A stretch of DNA of 64,000 nucleotides from Cherax quadricarinatus (Eukaryota > Arthropoda > Malacostraca > Decapoda > Parastacidae): NCBI RefSeq assembly GCF_038502225.1, contig NC_091374.1:6827538-6891537 (forward strand). The letters are read 5' to 3'. The translations under genes and the position numbers were made by a program. Below the pieces are notes generated by a model. That model saw nothing but the letters and a program-made list of their open reading frames with translations. It was not told the DNA's origin and ran no database searches. Of this stretch, positions 48,860-62,345 are shown one piece after another. Each line of letters opens with the position of its first letter. Positions within the stretch are counted from its first letter, which is position 1.

Positions 48860-51688
48860 TTTCAAGTATCACACTTCATCTATGAAGGAACAGACATTCA
48901 CATATGAAAATAGGAAAGAAAAAAATAAATTCTAGCAAACAAAATAAAAAATTAGGTAAATGTAATCCTCTTGCTTTAATTTTCACATCAATTAAAAACA
49001 TTTAACTTATAAACATATTGATAAATTATATTATCCCCAATATTCTCAAATTCAACGTAGATACAGTAACTAGATAAAACTGATAATGTAAGTCATACAA
49101 TAAGAATGATAAAAGCCCTTGGAGAATAGTATAGCTGACAAGTGGTTAAAAAGACAAATAGCATTATCACATTTCATTTACAGGAGACTTTATAAAGCCT
49201 TGTGTACATGAAACAACATGATAAAAGGTCTTTTAAACCAGCTTGCAATGTCAATAAGCAACCTGGCAGGCATTATGGTTTCAAAAATACAGAATGCCCC
49301 ATTCTAACCTTAAGCACAATGATGGTATACCTAGCATATTTAAGATGCATACTCTAATTACATCATTTAACCAGATTTAACTGAAAATAATTTTCATTTA
49401 CAAAGCAGTAAGAGTTAATGACAGGTAGATCAATAGATCAGCTAGCCTGAGTCAGGAATCCATGTACTATCTACAAAAAAGCCTAAAGACTGACATTTCC
49501 TAGCACTGCCAGCTCTTTTTTTTATTTGAACTCGGAACTTCCATTTCTAAAACAGCATTCATTTTTTAATTACTAGTCGAAGATATTGTTAAAAAAATGC
49601 ATTACCATAATGTAACCCTAACAATTTATTATGCTGAACAAGTCTTTCTTCCTATATTGTCCCTGCTCTTGTCTAGCATTCCTTCAACTTGTGTACCTAG
49701 CTTCATCCTTAATATATATCACTAATTAGAATTTCTTTTACTGAATTACTAAATACCTCCAATATAATAAAAGCTAGGTGTATTCTTATTATCATGCACT
49801 AGTAATCATAAGTTTCTCTCAAGGCTGCCTGAAATCATATGCCTTGTATAACAAGGGGCTTTCTATAATGTAGTTTATACATGTCAATTACCCTAATTTT
49901 ATAATAGTATACTGTACTCGACTTTACACAAATAAAGTTCGTTTGTTCTATTAGTTCATTTGTTTGATTGTTCTAAAAGCTCATGTAAGTTTTCAATTCT
50001 TGAAGGTCACTGTCTGACTTGTTTGGGTTATCCTAGGTAATTTGCACTATGTATGATAATTGTACTTGTGTACCTGTACCTAAATGAACTTACTTGCTTA
50101 AGTATAAACAGTATATACTAGGAAAGATAGGTAATAAGAACATTAAAGTCAAAAGCTTTTAAAAGTCCGATACATATACGTACTGCAGCGAGTTTTCTTA
50201 TTTTAATCCTAAATTTTTGTACGACTGTTAGTTATGCAATAGTTTCTAGAGCCCATACATAAACTTAAAGTCAGTCAGAAAACACATTACAGCTTACAGA
50301 TGCATGCTAATGACTCGACTGACAGCAGCCTCAGTTTACAACTGGGGGATTGGTATTTAATCCCCAGACAAATGGAAAAAATGGGCATGTTTCGTTACAC
50401 CTGCCACCCTTTTCCTATTCACCTAGGAGTCAGTAGGTACCTAAGTGTTAGTGGCTGTTGTGGAGTGGCATCATGAAATTTTACCATTACAAATCTGCCA
50501 GACAATCAGATGAATATGACTTTGTTGAGATATCTTTGGCTACTAACTCTATGAGTTAATAATCCAAATAAAATCAACATGATGGATTTGCAAACATGCA
50601 TCATCCTTTACTGTAATTATACCCTAACCTAATTTGACCTATAACTGTCTCAAGGAAAGCGAGGGTCTTTTATATGCTATAATAGTGACTTAACTCCATC
50701 TCCAAAGAAGAGACCCATGGTTCTCCTACCTTAAAGTAGGTCAGCACCTTCAGGTCTCTGTAATACCCTCTCTCCCAGTCACCCCTCTGTGCATATCCCA
50801 ATAATCTTGCTAAAAATACACACTCATCATAGAGAACTGAACCTCAAAATACTTAAGCATGTGCCATGAGAAATGATCCCTACCTCCTTTATCCCTCCTT
50901 CCCATCCTATTTAAATAGTTATCAAATCTACCTCCTTGAATTCCATATCACAAGTCATCATGAAAGCACTCTGATAAAGTAGTCATATATTGCATCTGTT
51001 TTGCATTCTAACCAATATAACCTTGCCTAATTTATGTAAAACTTACAATTACATGCTCTTAAATGGATACTGAACCTTAGCTTGCTGAGGAATTAGCATA
51101 AATTTCTAGCCTCAAAACTTCAATTAAATATTCATTAAAGACACTTTAAACAAACAAGGATTATTTTGTGCTGAACAGCACTGTTAAAGATAATAAAACT
51201 AGCAGATACATAAACTTCACAAAGGGTAATGGGGGTGTGGGGTGGAACAAGATTGTACAGTAATTGAGTATGAAAATCTAAGCTATAATAAAGATATCAG
51301 AAAACATGTGAAAGCATCCACAGTAGGTTTATTCAGGTACAGGTACGCAAATACAGTCACTACATAGCAGCATATGTGTAGATTACGTAGGATAACCCAA
51401 AAAAGTCAGACCCAAAAGACAGAAAGTGACTTATCTCCATTAGGATCCTTGATTTGGTACTGTGCTTAGATTATATTCAGGGGGAAGCACTAAATCAATA
51501 AATGATGCAGTACATATAGAACGCATCACTTAAAAGAGGACGACCAACTGCAAATATTTTTACAAATTTTTCAAAATTACGCTGAAATTATTTTTCTGAT
51601 GCTGCCTCCAGTGAGGATATAGTGCTTGGCATTCTTCTCATAGCAGTGGTTCATGGTCAATGGGAGGTGCACTATATAAAGGTCTGTT
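48860..51688. other. Upstream flank of SERGEF
   Basis: This stretch probably includes the SERGEF promoter and 5' UTR, but no TATA or initiator can be singled out. 50025-50097 is a SINE 3' end ('GGTTATCCTAGGTAATTTGC') and about 50340-50490 a degraded tRNA-type SINE. No other gene is seen. Confidence 0.4.
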
Positions 51689-51689
51689 A

Positions 51690-51975
51690 GTATTATCAGA
51701 GAGCGCTAAACCCATATGGATTATACATTGCTTGGGGGGGCCAGCATTCAGGCTGAATTCAGGGAACTGGAGCACAGATCCAATTCCCTAGATCAAGAGC
51801 CCCTCACCAGGGGATATACAGCTCTAACAGCCAAAAACTCAACAAAGACAGCTATGGTTGTGTATTATGGTAACTCAGACAGCAATGTCGGACATGTTTT
51901 TTTAGGGTTATCTTAGGTAATTTACACTATGTATGATAATTATACTTATATATACATGTGCCTAAATAAACTTAC
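51690..51975. mobile_element. Composite of family B and a SINE 3' end
   Basis: 51690-51812 has GAGCGCTAAACCCATATGGA and GATCAAGAGCCCCTCACCAG (family B). 51900-51975 has GGTTATCTTAGGTAATTTAC to AAATAAACTTAC, the same tail as at 50025. The junction between them was not resolved. Confidence 0.55.
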
Positions 51976-52890
51976 TAGTGGTGTTACTAGTGGTTTGTCT
52001 TGATCTGGCTTATTGCTGGGTTAGGCATTATTAATACCTTAATACCCTGACAGTAGCAACAGGTGGTAATTCTATGACCAGTAGTACTTAGTACTGCCCT
52101 ATTTTTTTACAAATATATAAAAAAATACATAGAAAAATAATCGTGGACTTGTAATAAGCGACACAACAGTGGTAAATTATACCACTGCATCAGTACCTGC
52201 CTTGACAGGACTAACATGGACTGAGTCTGACATAATACCTATGCACAAATTTCATCCCTTGTGCTAATCTGAAGAACAAATCACTCTGGGATTTGTTAAT
52301 TATTTTAACATTGCTAATATCACTTCATGTGTCGGGCACCAAGACATGACCAAAAAAAAAAAATGTGAAAATTCCCACTATCACCACTCACACAACTATA
52401 AATGGCTTCTACAAGCACATATCACTAGATAAAATGAGAGAAACAGCAAGCAAGTGTGTTGAGATAAGAGCCAGTGACGAGTACTCTCTCTTTAAGGTAT
52501 TTGTAGGTGGTGGTGGGGGAGGTGTGAGTGGCTGTTATAGTGTGGTTCATAGTGGGTGTGGATCACTACCAGCATGGTGTGGTCACCATCATGGTGTGGT
52601 CACCAACATGGTGTGGTCACCAGGTCACACTCACCCTCAGTAAGGGCGTGGTTCCTCCTCTATGAGCCACCCTCCACTCGTCCTTGACACTCACCACCAA
52701 CCATCTGTTTATCTGACGATGGTAATGGTGGTTCTCCCATAACCATTACCGTTACCCTTACACCACCTCCTACCTCAGCACCCTTTACCATTAACCCCCT
52801 ACCATTCTTTATTTCCCCCACTCCTCCCACTCAGTTTTCTAGAAAAACGGTATTGTGTGAATCATGATAAACGCGTTTTCTTCTTTAGTT
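51976..52890. other. Non-coding stretch with a small triplicated motif
   Basis: About 52569-52622 has three copies of an 18-bp unit (CATGGTGTGGTCACCAAC-like). There is a short ATT run just before 52910. No gene is supported. Confidence 0.4.
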
Positions 52891-52891
52891 A

Positions 52892-53064
52892 TTATTATTA
52901 TTATTATTATTATAATTAAGGGGGAAGCGCTAAACCTGTAGGATTATACAGCGCCTGGGGGGGGATGTGGAAGGCATTCAGGCTTAATTCGGGGAACTGG
53001 AGCACAGATCCAATTCCCTAAATCAAGAGCCCCTCACCAACATCAAGGAACCTTCCCTGAGGGG
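52892..53064 (-). mobile_element. SINE-like family B, clearest copy, 13-bp TSD
   Basis: TCTTCTTTAGTTA occurs at 52879-52891 and 53065-53077. The insert, on the minus strand, begins with a CCCTCAGGGAAGGTTCC-type end and runs through GGTGAGGGGCTCTTGATTTA. It ends with TAGCGCTTCCCCCTTAATTA and an (ATA)n tail. The start resembles the 5' end of the LINE at 26735-33272 and the end resembles its 3' end. It encodes nothing. Confidence 0.82.
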
Positions 53065-53110
53065 TCTTCTTTAGTTAAACCTTCCCTTCTCAATTGAAGG
53101 CTGTTAATAA

Positions 53111-53112
<2 letters not shown>

Positions 53113-53196
<84 letters not shown>

Positions 53197-53198
53197 AG

Positions 53199-53239
<41 letters not shown>
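53113..53239. repeat. (TA)n then (GATA)n microsatellite
   Basis: About 80 bp of TA is followed by about 45 bp of GATA/TAGA units. It directly abuts the next repeat. Confidence 0.95.
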
Positions 53240-53242
<3 letters not shown>

Positions 53243-53245
53243 TAA

Positions 53246-53545
53246 AATCTTTTAAGAACATAAGAACATAAGAAAGGAGAAACACTGCAGCAGGCCTGTT
53301 GGCCCATACTAGGCAGGTCTTTCACAGATCCATCCCACTAATAGAATATTTGCCCTCATAAGAACATAAGATCATAAGAAATAAGGAACACTGCAACAGG
53401 TCTACTGGTCTTTGTGAGGCAGCTCCAATACTCTCCACCAGCTTAAGCATCTGACCTAGTAGTTAGTCAGGTCCATACCTCTTGGGGAATATTCAAATGG
53501 CTTCAGAAAGATATCCAAAAATATTCTTCCTCGAAGCCTTTTCAT
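53246..53545 (-). mobile_element. Dispersed repeat with (AAGAACAT)n tail
   Basis: Tandem AAGAACAT units lead into GGAGAAACACTGCAGCAGGC and GTTGGCCCATACTAGGCAGG. A second, diverged start at 53358 (AAGAACATAAGATCATAAGA) repeats the pattern. An 8-bp tail repeat on the minus strand is typical of a LINE or SINE 3' end. No protein is visible. Confidence 0.5.
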
Positions 53546-53564
53546 CCACTTTTACACCAAAACA

Positions 53565-54113
53565 TCCCGTGAAATTGCCGACCTAGAAAATGTACAGAGA
53601 TCTTTCACGGCGCGCATAACGGAGATAAAACACCTCAATTACTGGGAGCGCTTGAGGTTCCTAAACCTGTATTCCCTGGAACGCAGGCGGGAGAGATACA
53701 TGATTATATACACCTGGAAAATCCTAGAGGGACTAGTACCGAACTTGCACACGAAAATCACTCACTACGAAAGCAAAAGACTTGGCAGACGATGCACCAT
53801 CCCCCCAATGAAAAGCAGGGGTGTCACTAGCACGTTAAGAGACCATACAATAAGTGTCAGGGGCCCGAGACTGTTCAACTGCCTCCCAGCACACATAAGG
53901 GGGATTACCAACAGACCCCTGGCAGTCTTCAAGCTGGCACTGGACAAGCACCTAAAGTCAGTTCCTGACCAGCCGGGCTGTGGCTCGTACGTTGGTTTGC
54001 GTGCAGCCAGCAGCAACAGCCTGGTTGATCAGGCGCTGATCCACCAGGGGGCCTGGTCACAGACCGGGCCGCGGGGGCGTTGACCCCCGAAACTCTCTCC
54101 AGGTAAACTCCAG
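53565..54113 (+). pseudogene. CR1/L2-like LINE 3' fragment, plus strand
   Basis: The frame 53565-54083 reads EIADLENVQRSFTARITEIK, HLNYWERLRFLNLYSLERRR and MIIYTWKILEGLVPN, to a stop after [11 protein letters not shown]. It is the C-terminal part of a jockey/CR1/L2-type reverse transcriptase. The 3' UTR ends CTCTCTCCAGGTAAACTCCAGG. The inverted partner at 58751-59559 is nearly identical over the shared 540 bp. The 5' side is truncated. Confidence 0.85.
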
Positions 54114-54400
54114 GTCTCCAGGCCTGGCTGCCAAAGCTCTCGTTCACACACGGAGGGTCCGGGTTCGATTCCCGGGGAGGCAGAAACATTTCGACGTGTT
54201 TTCTTACACCTGTTGTCCTGTTCACCTAGCAGCAAGTAGGTACCTGGGTGTTAGTCGACTGGTGTGGGTCGCATCCTGGGGGACAAGTTTGAGGACCCCA
54301 ATGGAAATTAAGTTAGACAGTCCTCGATGACGCACTGACTTTCTGGGTTATCCTGGGTGGCTAACCCTCCAGGGTCAAAAATCAGAAGAAATCTTATCTT
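54114..54400 (+). mobile_element. tRNA-Val-like SINE
   Basis: The head has GCCAAAGCTCTCGTTCACAC with a CAC anticodon position and the B box GGTTCGATTCC. A core with GGTGTGGGTCGCATCCTGGG and a tail with GGGTTATCCTGGGTGGCTAA follow. It is joined directly to the end of the LINE before it, so it may have inserted at the LINE tail or been co-mobilised. Confidence 0.75.
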
Positions 54401-54445
54401 ACCATAACTCAACACAAAATATATCACATTACACAACATACAAAA

Positions 54446-56300
54446 CAAATCACAACACTACACAATATACATCACAACACTACACAATATACATCACAAC
54501 ACTACACAATATACATCACAACACTACACAATATACATCACAACACTATACAATATACATCACAACACTATACAATATACATCACAACACTACACAATAT
54601 ACATCACACTATACAATATACATCACAACACTATACAATATACATCACAACACTATACAATATACATCACAACACTATACAATATACATCACAACACTAC
54701 ACAATATACATCACAACACTACACAATATACATCACAACACTATACAATATACATCACAACACTATACAATATACATCACAACACTATACAATATACATC
54801 ACAACACTATACAATATACATCACAACACTATACAATATACATCACAACACTACACAATATACATCACAACACTATACAATATACATCACAACACTATAC
54901 AATATACATCACAACACTATACAATATACATCACAACACTATACAATATACATCACAACACTATACAATATACATCACAACACTATACAATATACATCAC
55001 AACACTACACAATATACATCACAACACTATACAATATACATCACAACACTATACAATATACATCACAACACTATACAATATACATCACAACACTATACAA
55101 TATACATCACAACACTACACAATATACATCACAACACTATACAATATACATCACAACACTATACAATATACATCACAACACTATACAATATACATCACAA
55201 CACTATACAATATACATCACAACACTACACAATATACATCACAACACTATACAATATACATCACAACACTATACAATATACATCACAACACTATACAATA
55301 TACATCACAACACTACACAATATACATCACAACACTATACAATATACATCACAACACTATACAATATACATCACAACACTATACAATATACATCACAACA
55401 CTATACAATATACATCACAACACTATACAATATACATCACAACACTACACAATATACATCACAACACTATACAATATACATCACAACACTATACAATATA
55501 CATCACAACACTACACAATATACATCACAACACTATACAATATACATCACAACACTATACAATATACATCACAACACTACACAATATACATCACAACACT
55601 ATACAATATACATCACAACACTATACAATATACATCACAACACTATACAATATACATCACAACACTATACAATATACATCACAACACTATACAATATACA
55701 TCACAACACTACACAATATACATCACAACACTATACAATATACATCACAACACTATACAATATACATCACAACACTATACAATATACATCACAACACTAT
55801 ACAATATACATCACAACACTATACAATATACATCACAACACTATACAATATACATCACAACACTATACAATATACATCACAACACTATACAATATACATC
55901 ACAACACTATACAATATACATCACAACACTATACAATATACATCACAACACTATACAATATACATCACAACACTACACAATATACATCACAACACTATAC
56001 AATATACATCACAACACTATACAATATACATCACAACACTATACAATATACATCACAACACTATACAATATACATCACAACACTATACAATATACATCAC
56101 AACACTACACAATATACATCACAACACTATACAATATACATCACAACACTATACAATATACATCACAACACTATACAATACACATCACACTATACAATAT
56201 ACATCACAACACTATACAATATACATCACAACACTATACAATATACATCACAACACTATACAATATACATCACAACACTATACAATATACATCACAACAC
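54446..56300 (+). repeat. 22-bp minisatellite, about 84 units
   Basis: The unit is ATCACAACACTATACAATATA plus C. The main variant site is TAT versus TAC in CACTAYACAA. The array is almost free of indels, apart from three or four units missing bases (for example near 54605 and 56180). Confidence 0.97.
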
Positions 56301-57660
56301 TGGAGCACTACACATCACTAATGATCACTACACGTCACTACACATCACTAATGATCACTACACGTCACTACACATCACTAATGATCACTACACATCACTA
56401 ATGATCACTACATGTCACTACACATCACTAATGATCACTACACATCACTAATGATCACTACACATCACTAATGATCACTACACGTCACTAATGATGACTA
56501 CACGTCACTACACATCACTAATGATCACTACACATCACTAATGATCACTACACATCACTAATGATCACTACACATCACTAATGATCACTACACATCACTA
56601 ATGATCACTACACGTCACTACACATCACTAATGATCACTACACATCACTAATGATCACTACATGTCACTACACATCACTAATGATCACTACACATCACTA
56701 ATGATCACTACATGTCACTACACATCACTAATGATCACTACACATCACTAATGATCACTACATGTCACTACACATCACTAATGATCACTACACGTCACTA
56801 CACATCACTAATGATCACTACACATCACTAATGATCACTACACGTCACTACACATCACTAATGATCACTACACATCACTAATGATCACTACATGTCACTA
56901 CACATCACTAATGATCACTACATGTCACTACACATCACTAATGATCACTACATGTCACTACACATCACTAATGATCACTACACATCACTAATGATCACTA
57001 CACATCACTAATGATCACTACACGTCACTACACATCACTAATGATCACTACATGTCACTACACATCACTAATGATCACTACATGTCACTACACATCACTA
57101 ATGATCACTACACGTCACTATACATCACTAATGATCACTACATGTCACTACACATCACTAATGATCACTACACATCACTAATGATCACTACACATCACTA
57201 ATGATCACTACACATCACTAATGATCACTACACATCACTAATGATCACTACACGTCACTACACATCACTAATGATCACTACACATCACTAATGATCACTA
57301 CACATCACTAATTATCACTACACATCACTAATGATCACTACACGTCACTAATGATGACTACACGTCACTACACATCACTAATGATCACTACACATCACTA
57401 ATGATCACTACACATCACTAATGATCACTACACATCACTAATGATCACTACACATCACTAATGATCACTACACATCACTAATGATCACTACACGTCACTA
57501 CACATCACTAATGATCACTACACATCACTAATGATCACTACACATCACTAATGATCACTACACGTCACTACACATCACTAATGATCACTACACATCACTA
57601 ATGATCACTACACATCATTAATGATCACTACGCATCACTAATGATCACTACACATCACTA
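56301..57660 (+). repeat. 10/20/30-bp satellite
   Basis: It is built from 10-bp modules: CACTACACAT, CACTAATGAT and CACTACACGT (or CACTACATGT). They are arranged as 20-bp (first two) and 30-bp (all three) units. It follows directly on the 22-bp array, with which it shares the CACTACAC and CATCAC words. Confidence 0.96.
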
Positions 57661-58500
57661 CTCATCACTAATCACTACACATCCCTACTCATCACTAATC
57701 ACTACACGTTACTACTCATCACTACACACTACACATCACTAATAACTACTCATCACTACACATCACTAATGATAACTACTCATCACTACACATCACTAAT
57801 GATAACTACTCATCACTACGCATCACTAATGATAACTACTCATCACTACACATCACTAATGATAACTACTCATCACTAATGATAACTATTCATCACTACA
57901 CATCACTAATGATAACTACTCATCATAGTACATCACTAATGACAGCTACTCATCACTACACATCACGTCTCACCACTACTCATCATTACACATCACTTCC
58001 CATCACTACTCATCACTACACATCACTGAACATTAAAATGGTATAAAATACTGGTAACTACTCATCATTACACATCACTACACATCACTAATGATAACTA
58101 CTCATCATTACACATCACTACACATCACTTCTCACCACTACTCATCACTACACATCACTTCTCACCACTACTCATCACTACACATCACTTCCCATCACTA
58201 CTCATCACTACACACTACTCATCATTACACATCACTACACATCACTAATGATAACTACTCATCACTACACATCACGTCTCACCACTACTCACTACACATC
58301 ACTTCCCATCGCTACTCATCACTACACACTACCCATCACTACACATCACTAATGATAACTACTCATCATTACACATCACTACACATCACTAATGATAACT
58401 ACTCATCACTACACACTACACATTAATAATAACTGCTCATCACTACTCATCATTACACATCACTGATCACTACTTATTACACATCACTACTCACTATATA
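57661..58500 (+). repeat. Degenerate satellite edge
   Basis: CATCACTAC and CTCATCACTA words continue in irregular order with ATAACTACT insertions. A non-satellite piece at 58026-58053 matches the Penelope-like element. Open frames here are repeat artefacts. Confidence 0.9.
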
Positions 58501-58630
58501 TCACTACAAATCACTACTATACTGCCATACACGTCACAATGTCTCCATAAAACACTACCATACACGTCACCATACCCACCAGTCTTTATTTAATATCCTC
58601 TCCATACTTGTCACTACCATCTTCAGTAAC

Positions 58631-60054
<1,424 letters not shown>

Positions 60055-60142
<88 letters not shown>

Positions 60143-60146
60143 TATT
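60055..60146. repeat. (TA)n array
   Basis: TA dinucleotides run from about 60059 to 60146 with small interruptions at the end. They continue the array interrupted by the element before it. Confidence 0.93.
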
Positions 60147-60390
60147 CCTAACATCTTCATAATAATGACTGCTGTTTGTCTTGTACTCATTATTATCCTT
60201 CACTACCCTAATCACTATCCTCATCACTACTACGCCTCACCATACTTACCAATATTATCATCATTATTTCTAAAGCACTTAAGCTGCACTATTCACACAG
60301 TTAGACTCCAATATATATATATAATTATTATTACTATCACCTCAACTAAATCAGTCCTTATACTTAAAAAAATAATAATATTACCGTCTT
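60147..60390. other. Non-coding spacer
   Basis: AT-rich sequence with ATCATCACT words. I see no gene. Confidence 0.4.
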
Positions 60391-60459
60391 TAAAACTTAA
60401 AAGAAAATAACTTTTAAATTCGTGAAAATATCCTCATATACTTGGTGGTCTTCTTCAGT

Positions 60460-60717
60460 AACCTATGGGACATGTCAAGATATCTTATTAATGAAAATAA
60501 GATACCAGATATACTAAGCAAATTTCCTAAATTTGCTTGTAACAGATAAGTGAACTATAGATATGTAGATATAAATCCATATGTATTCCTGTTAACCCTT
60601 TGGGGCCTAGTTCCTAGGCCTTTTGTGTATCCATATACTCTCGCGCTACCGTCCACAGGATGGTTATAGGGTGCACAATAAACTAGCCACTTCGGTGGCA
60701 AAATCTAAAAAATCTAA
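60460..60717 (-). mobile_element. Retroposon insertion in left arm, 11-bp TSD
   Basis: TCTTCTTCAGT occurs at 60449-60459 and 60718-60728; the right arm has this site once and unoccupied (near 63932-63942). The insert has CCCTTTGGGGCCTAGTTCCT and AACTAGCCACTTCGGTGGCA, ending AAAATCTAAAAAATCTAA. The tail at the high coordinate suggests plus-strand orientation of the element; strand is uncertain. It postdates the duplication. Confidence 0.8.
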
Positions 60718-60790
60718 TCTTCTTCAGTGGATGTAGTTCTTGCTTGATCACTACGAGTGATGGCGTCCCTAAAGGTCCTGAACGATTGGT

Positions 60791-61474
60791 TCAGGGAAGG
60801 AGAGCTTCTAGGTCGATATTATACTCTGTTTCCCAGTCGAAAATATCCTGTACAGACTCTGGCTTTGTCTCCAAGTAGACAGGTGGAGTAGTTTCTTGAT
60901 AGTTTGATAACGCGGTAGAATCTTGATTCTGGGTTTGATAACTCAAAGTAGAATCTTGATCCTGGGTTTGATAACTCAAGGTAAAATCTTGATCCTGGGT
61001 TTCATAACTCAAAGTAGAATCTTGATCCTGGGTTTGATAACTCAAGGTAGAATCTTGATTCTGGGTTTCATAAATCAAGGTAAAATCTTGATCCTGGGTT
61101 TCATAACTCAAGGTAGAATCCTGATCCTGGGTTTGATAACTCAAGGTAGAATCTTGATCCTGGGTTTCATAACTCAAGGTAGAATCTTGATCCTGGGTTT
61201 CATAACTCAAGGTAGAATCTTGATCCTGGGTTTCATAACTCAAGGTAGAAACTTGATCCTGGGTTTGATAACTCATGGTAGAATCTTGATCCTGGGTTTG
61301 ATAACTCAACGTAGAATCTTGATCCTGGGTTTGATAACTCAAGGTAGAATCTTGATCCTGGGTTTCATAACTCAAGGTAGAATCTTGATCCTAGGTTTCA
61401 TAACTCAAGGTAGAATCTTGATCCTGGGTTTGATAACTCAAGGTAGAATCTTGATCCTGGGTTTGACAACTCAC
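60791..61474 (-). CDS. 11-residue-repeat tail frame (left arm)
   Basis: Seventeen units of SYETQDQDSTL (E/Q alternating at position 3) are followed by VYLETKPESVQDIFDWETE and YNIDLEALLP, then stop at 60791. The frame is -1 relative to the kinase ORF that ends at 61471, so it is either a frameshifted extension, a spliced exon or a separate product. In the third unit a CCCAGG-to-CCTAGG change creates a TAG (about 61391), leaving 60791-61375 open from an internal ATG. No known domain. The peptide is acidic, with TQ and DS motifs, and probably unstructured. Confidence 0.5.
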
Positions 61475-62232
61475 TGTTCTATGATGTTTTTGTCTTGCAT
61501 GATGTATCCACGAATTTCTTTTAGACGACTTTTATCTTCTTTAATTTTCATCTTATGAAGTTTGGGTTTTAATGTTCTATCTACGGCGAGGCCGAGGTCA
61601 ATAAGATGGGCTACGTAATCCTGACCTTGTTTTCTAATCATTATATTTGATTCTGTTATGTCGTTATGGGCAAAACCAGTCTGGTGAAAATCCATTAATG
61701 CTCTTATAGCAGCTTTATATGCCTTAAAGCAATCTTCAGCGGAATTTTTTCCTATAAATTTTGCGAAAGTTACTCCGGGGCAGCGGGACATGACAATACC
61801 TAAAGGATCATAAATCATGCCATAAAGTTTGGGAGCTCCACCGGCGCCATCAACCTTGAGAAGAGCTCTGGCTTCCTTAACAGCTTCTTTCAGATAAACG
61901 TCGTCGAAGAGCTTCTTGACGACGACCTTGGTAGCGGAGCCATCATCTTGTTTTAAGAGAGCTGCCCATGCCTCTCCATATGCCCCTCTACCAAGTTTTG
62001 TCTTCATGTCAAGGCTGCTCCAGGATAACACGGGGATAACAGTATCGCTAGAGGTGTCTCCACCTGCTTTTGCTTCACTGTCTGGGGGACAGCAATGCTT
62101 CCATGGTTCGGTACTCTTCTCCAGGAGGACACTCTCATCCAATTTTGGCTTTTTGCAAGGTGGAGTGAGAGGGAAAGTTGTGGAGCGAGGTCTCTTCATG
62201 CTACCAGACAGTTCTTGTCCATTGGCAGCCAT
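61471..62232 (-). CDS. Minimal protein-kinase-like gene (left arm)
   Basis: Intronless frame of 253 residues from ATG 62232 (MAANGQELSGSMKRPRS). The first ATG of the right-arm copy is changed to CCG here, so I use the next one. Motifs in order: basic KRPRS stretch, glycine loop LGRGAYGEAW, VVVKKLF with the ATP-binding lysine, helix-C EARALLKV, HNDITESNIMI catalytic loop, and HLIDLGLAVD in the DFG position. Only about 40 residues follow, so the usual C-lobe with an APE motif is absent. A short C-lobe of this kind is seen in Bud32/RIO-type atypical kinases; the DITESNIMI context resembles Bud32's. Substrate unknown. It is divergent to the right-arm copy with about 460 bp between starts. Confidence 0.75.
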   Translation of the reverse strand: MAANGQELSGSMKRPRSTTFPLTPPCKKPKLDESVLLEKSTEPWKHCCPPDSEAKAGGDTSSDTVIPVLSWSSLDMKTKLGRGAYGEAWAALLKQDDGSATKVVVKKLFDDVYLKEAVKEARALLKVDGAGGAPKLYGMIYDPLGIVMSRCPGVTFAKFIGKNSAEDCFKAYKAAIRALMDFHQTGFAHNDITESNIMIRKQGQDYVAHLIDLGLAVDRTLKPKLHKMKIKEDKSRLKEIRGYIMQDKNIIEQ

Positions 62233-62345
62233 AGCGAAGTGATCGAAGTTAAGTCCTTCCACTTTTGTCGGCGAGAAAATCTTTTCTTTCTTCTAGAAAA
62301 ATACGCTTAAGGTACTAGGAAAAAGCAGCGAGATTATTAATATAG

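Noticed and set aside
54029..54235. Frames through the LINE 3' end and tRNA-like SINE
   Set aside because: They are shadows of the LINE frame on the other strand, crossing non-coding SINE sequence.
54446..57660. CRISPR-like array
   Set aside because: Units are contiguous with no unique spacers, and the context is eukaryotic satellite DNA.
58091..58426. THHYTSLHITS repeat protein
   Set aside because: It is a translation of the CATCACTAC satellite with no start or splice context, and the frame breaks with each irregular unit.
60923..61558. 211-residue frame of ILGLITQGRIL repeats (and 63412-63771)
   Set aside because: This is the antisense reading of the 33-bp tail repeat. The sense frame continues into a conserved unique C-terminus in both arms, and the antisense does not.
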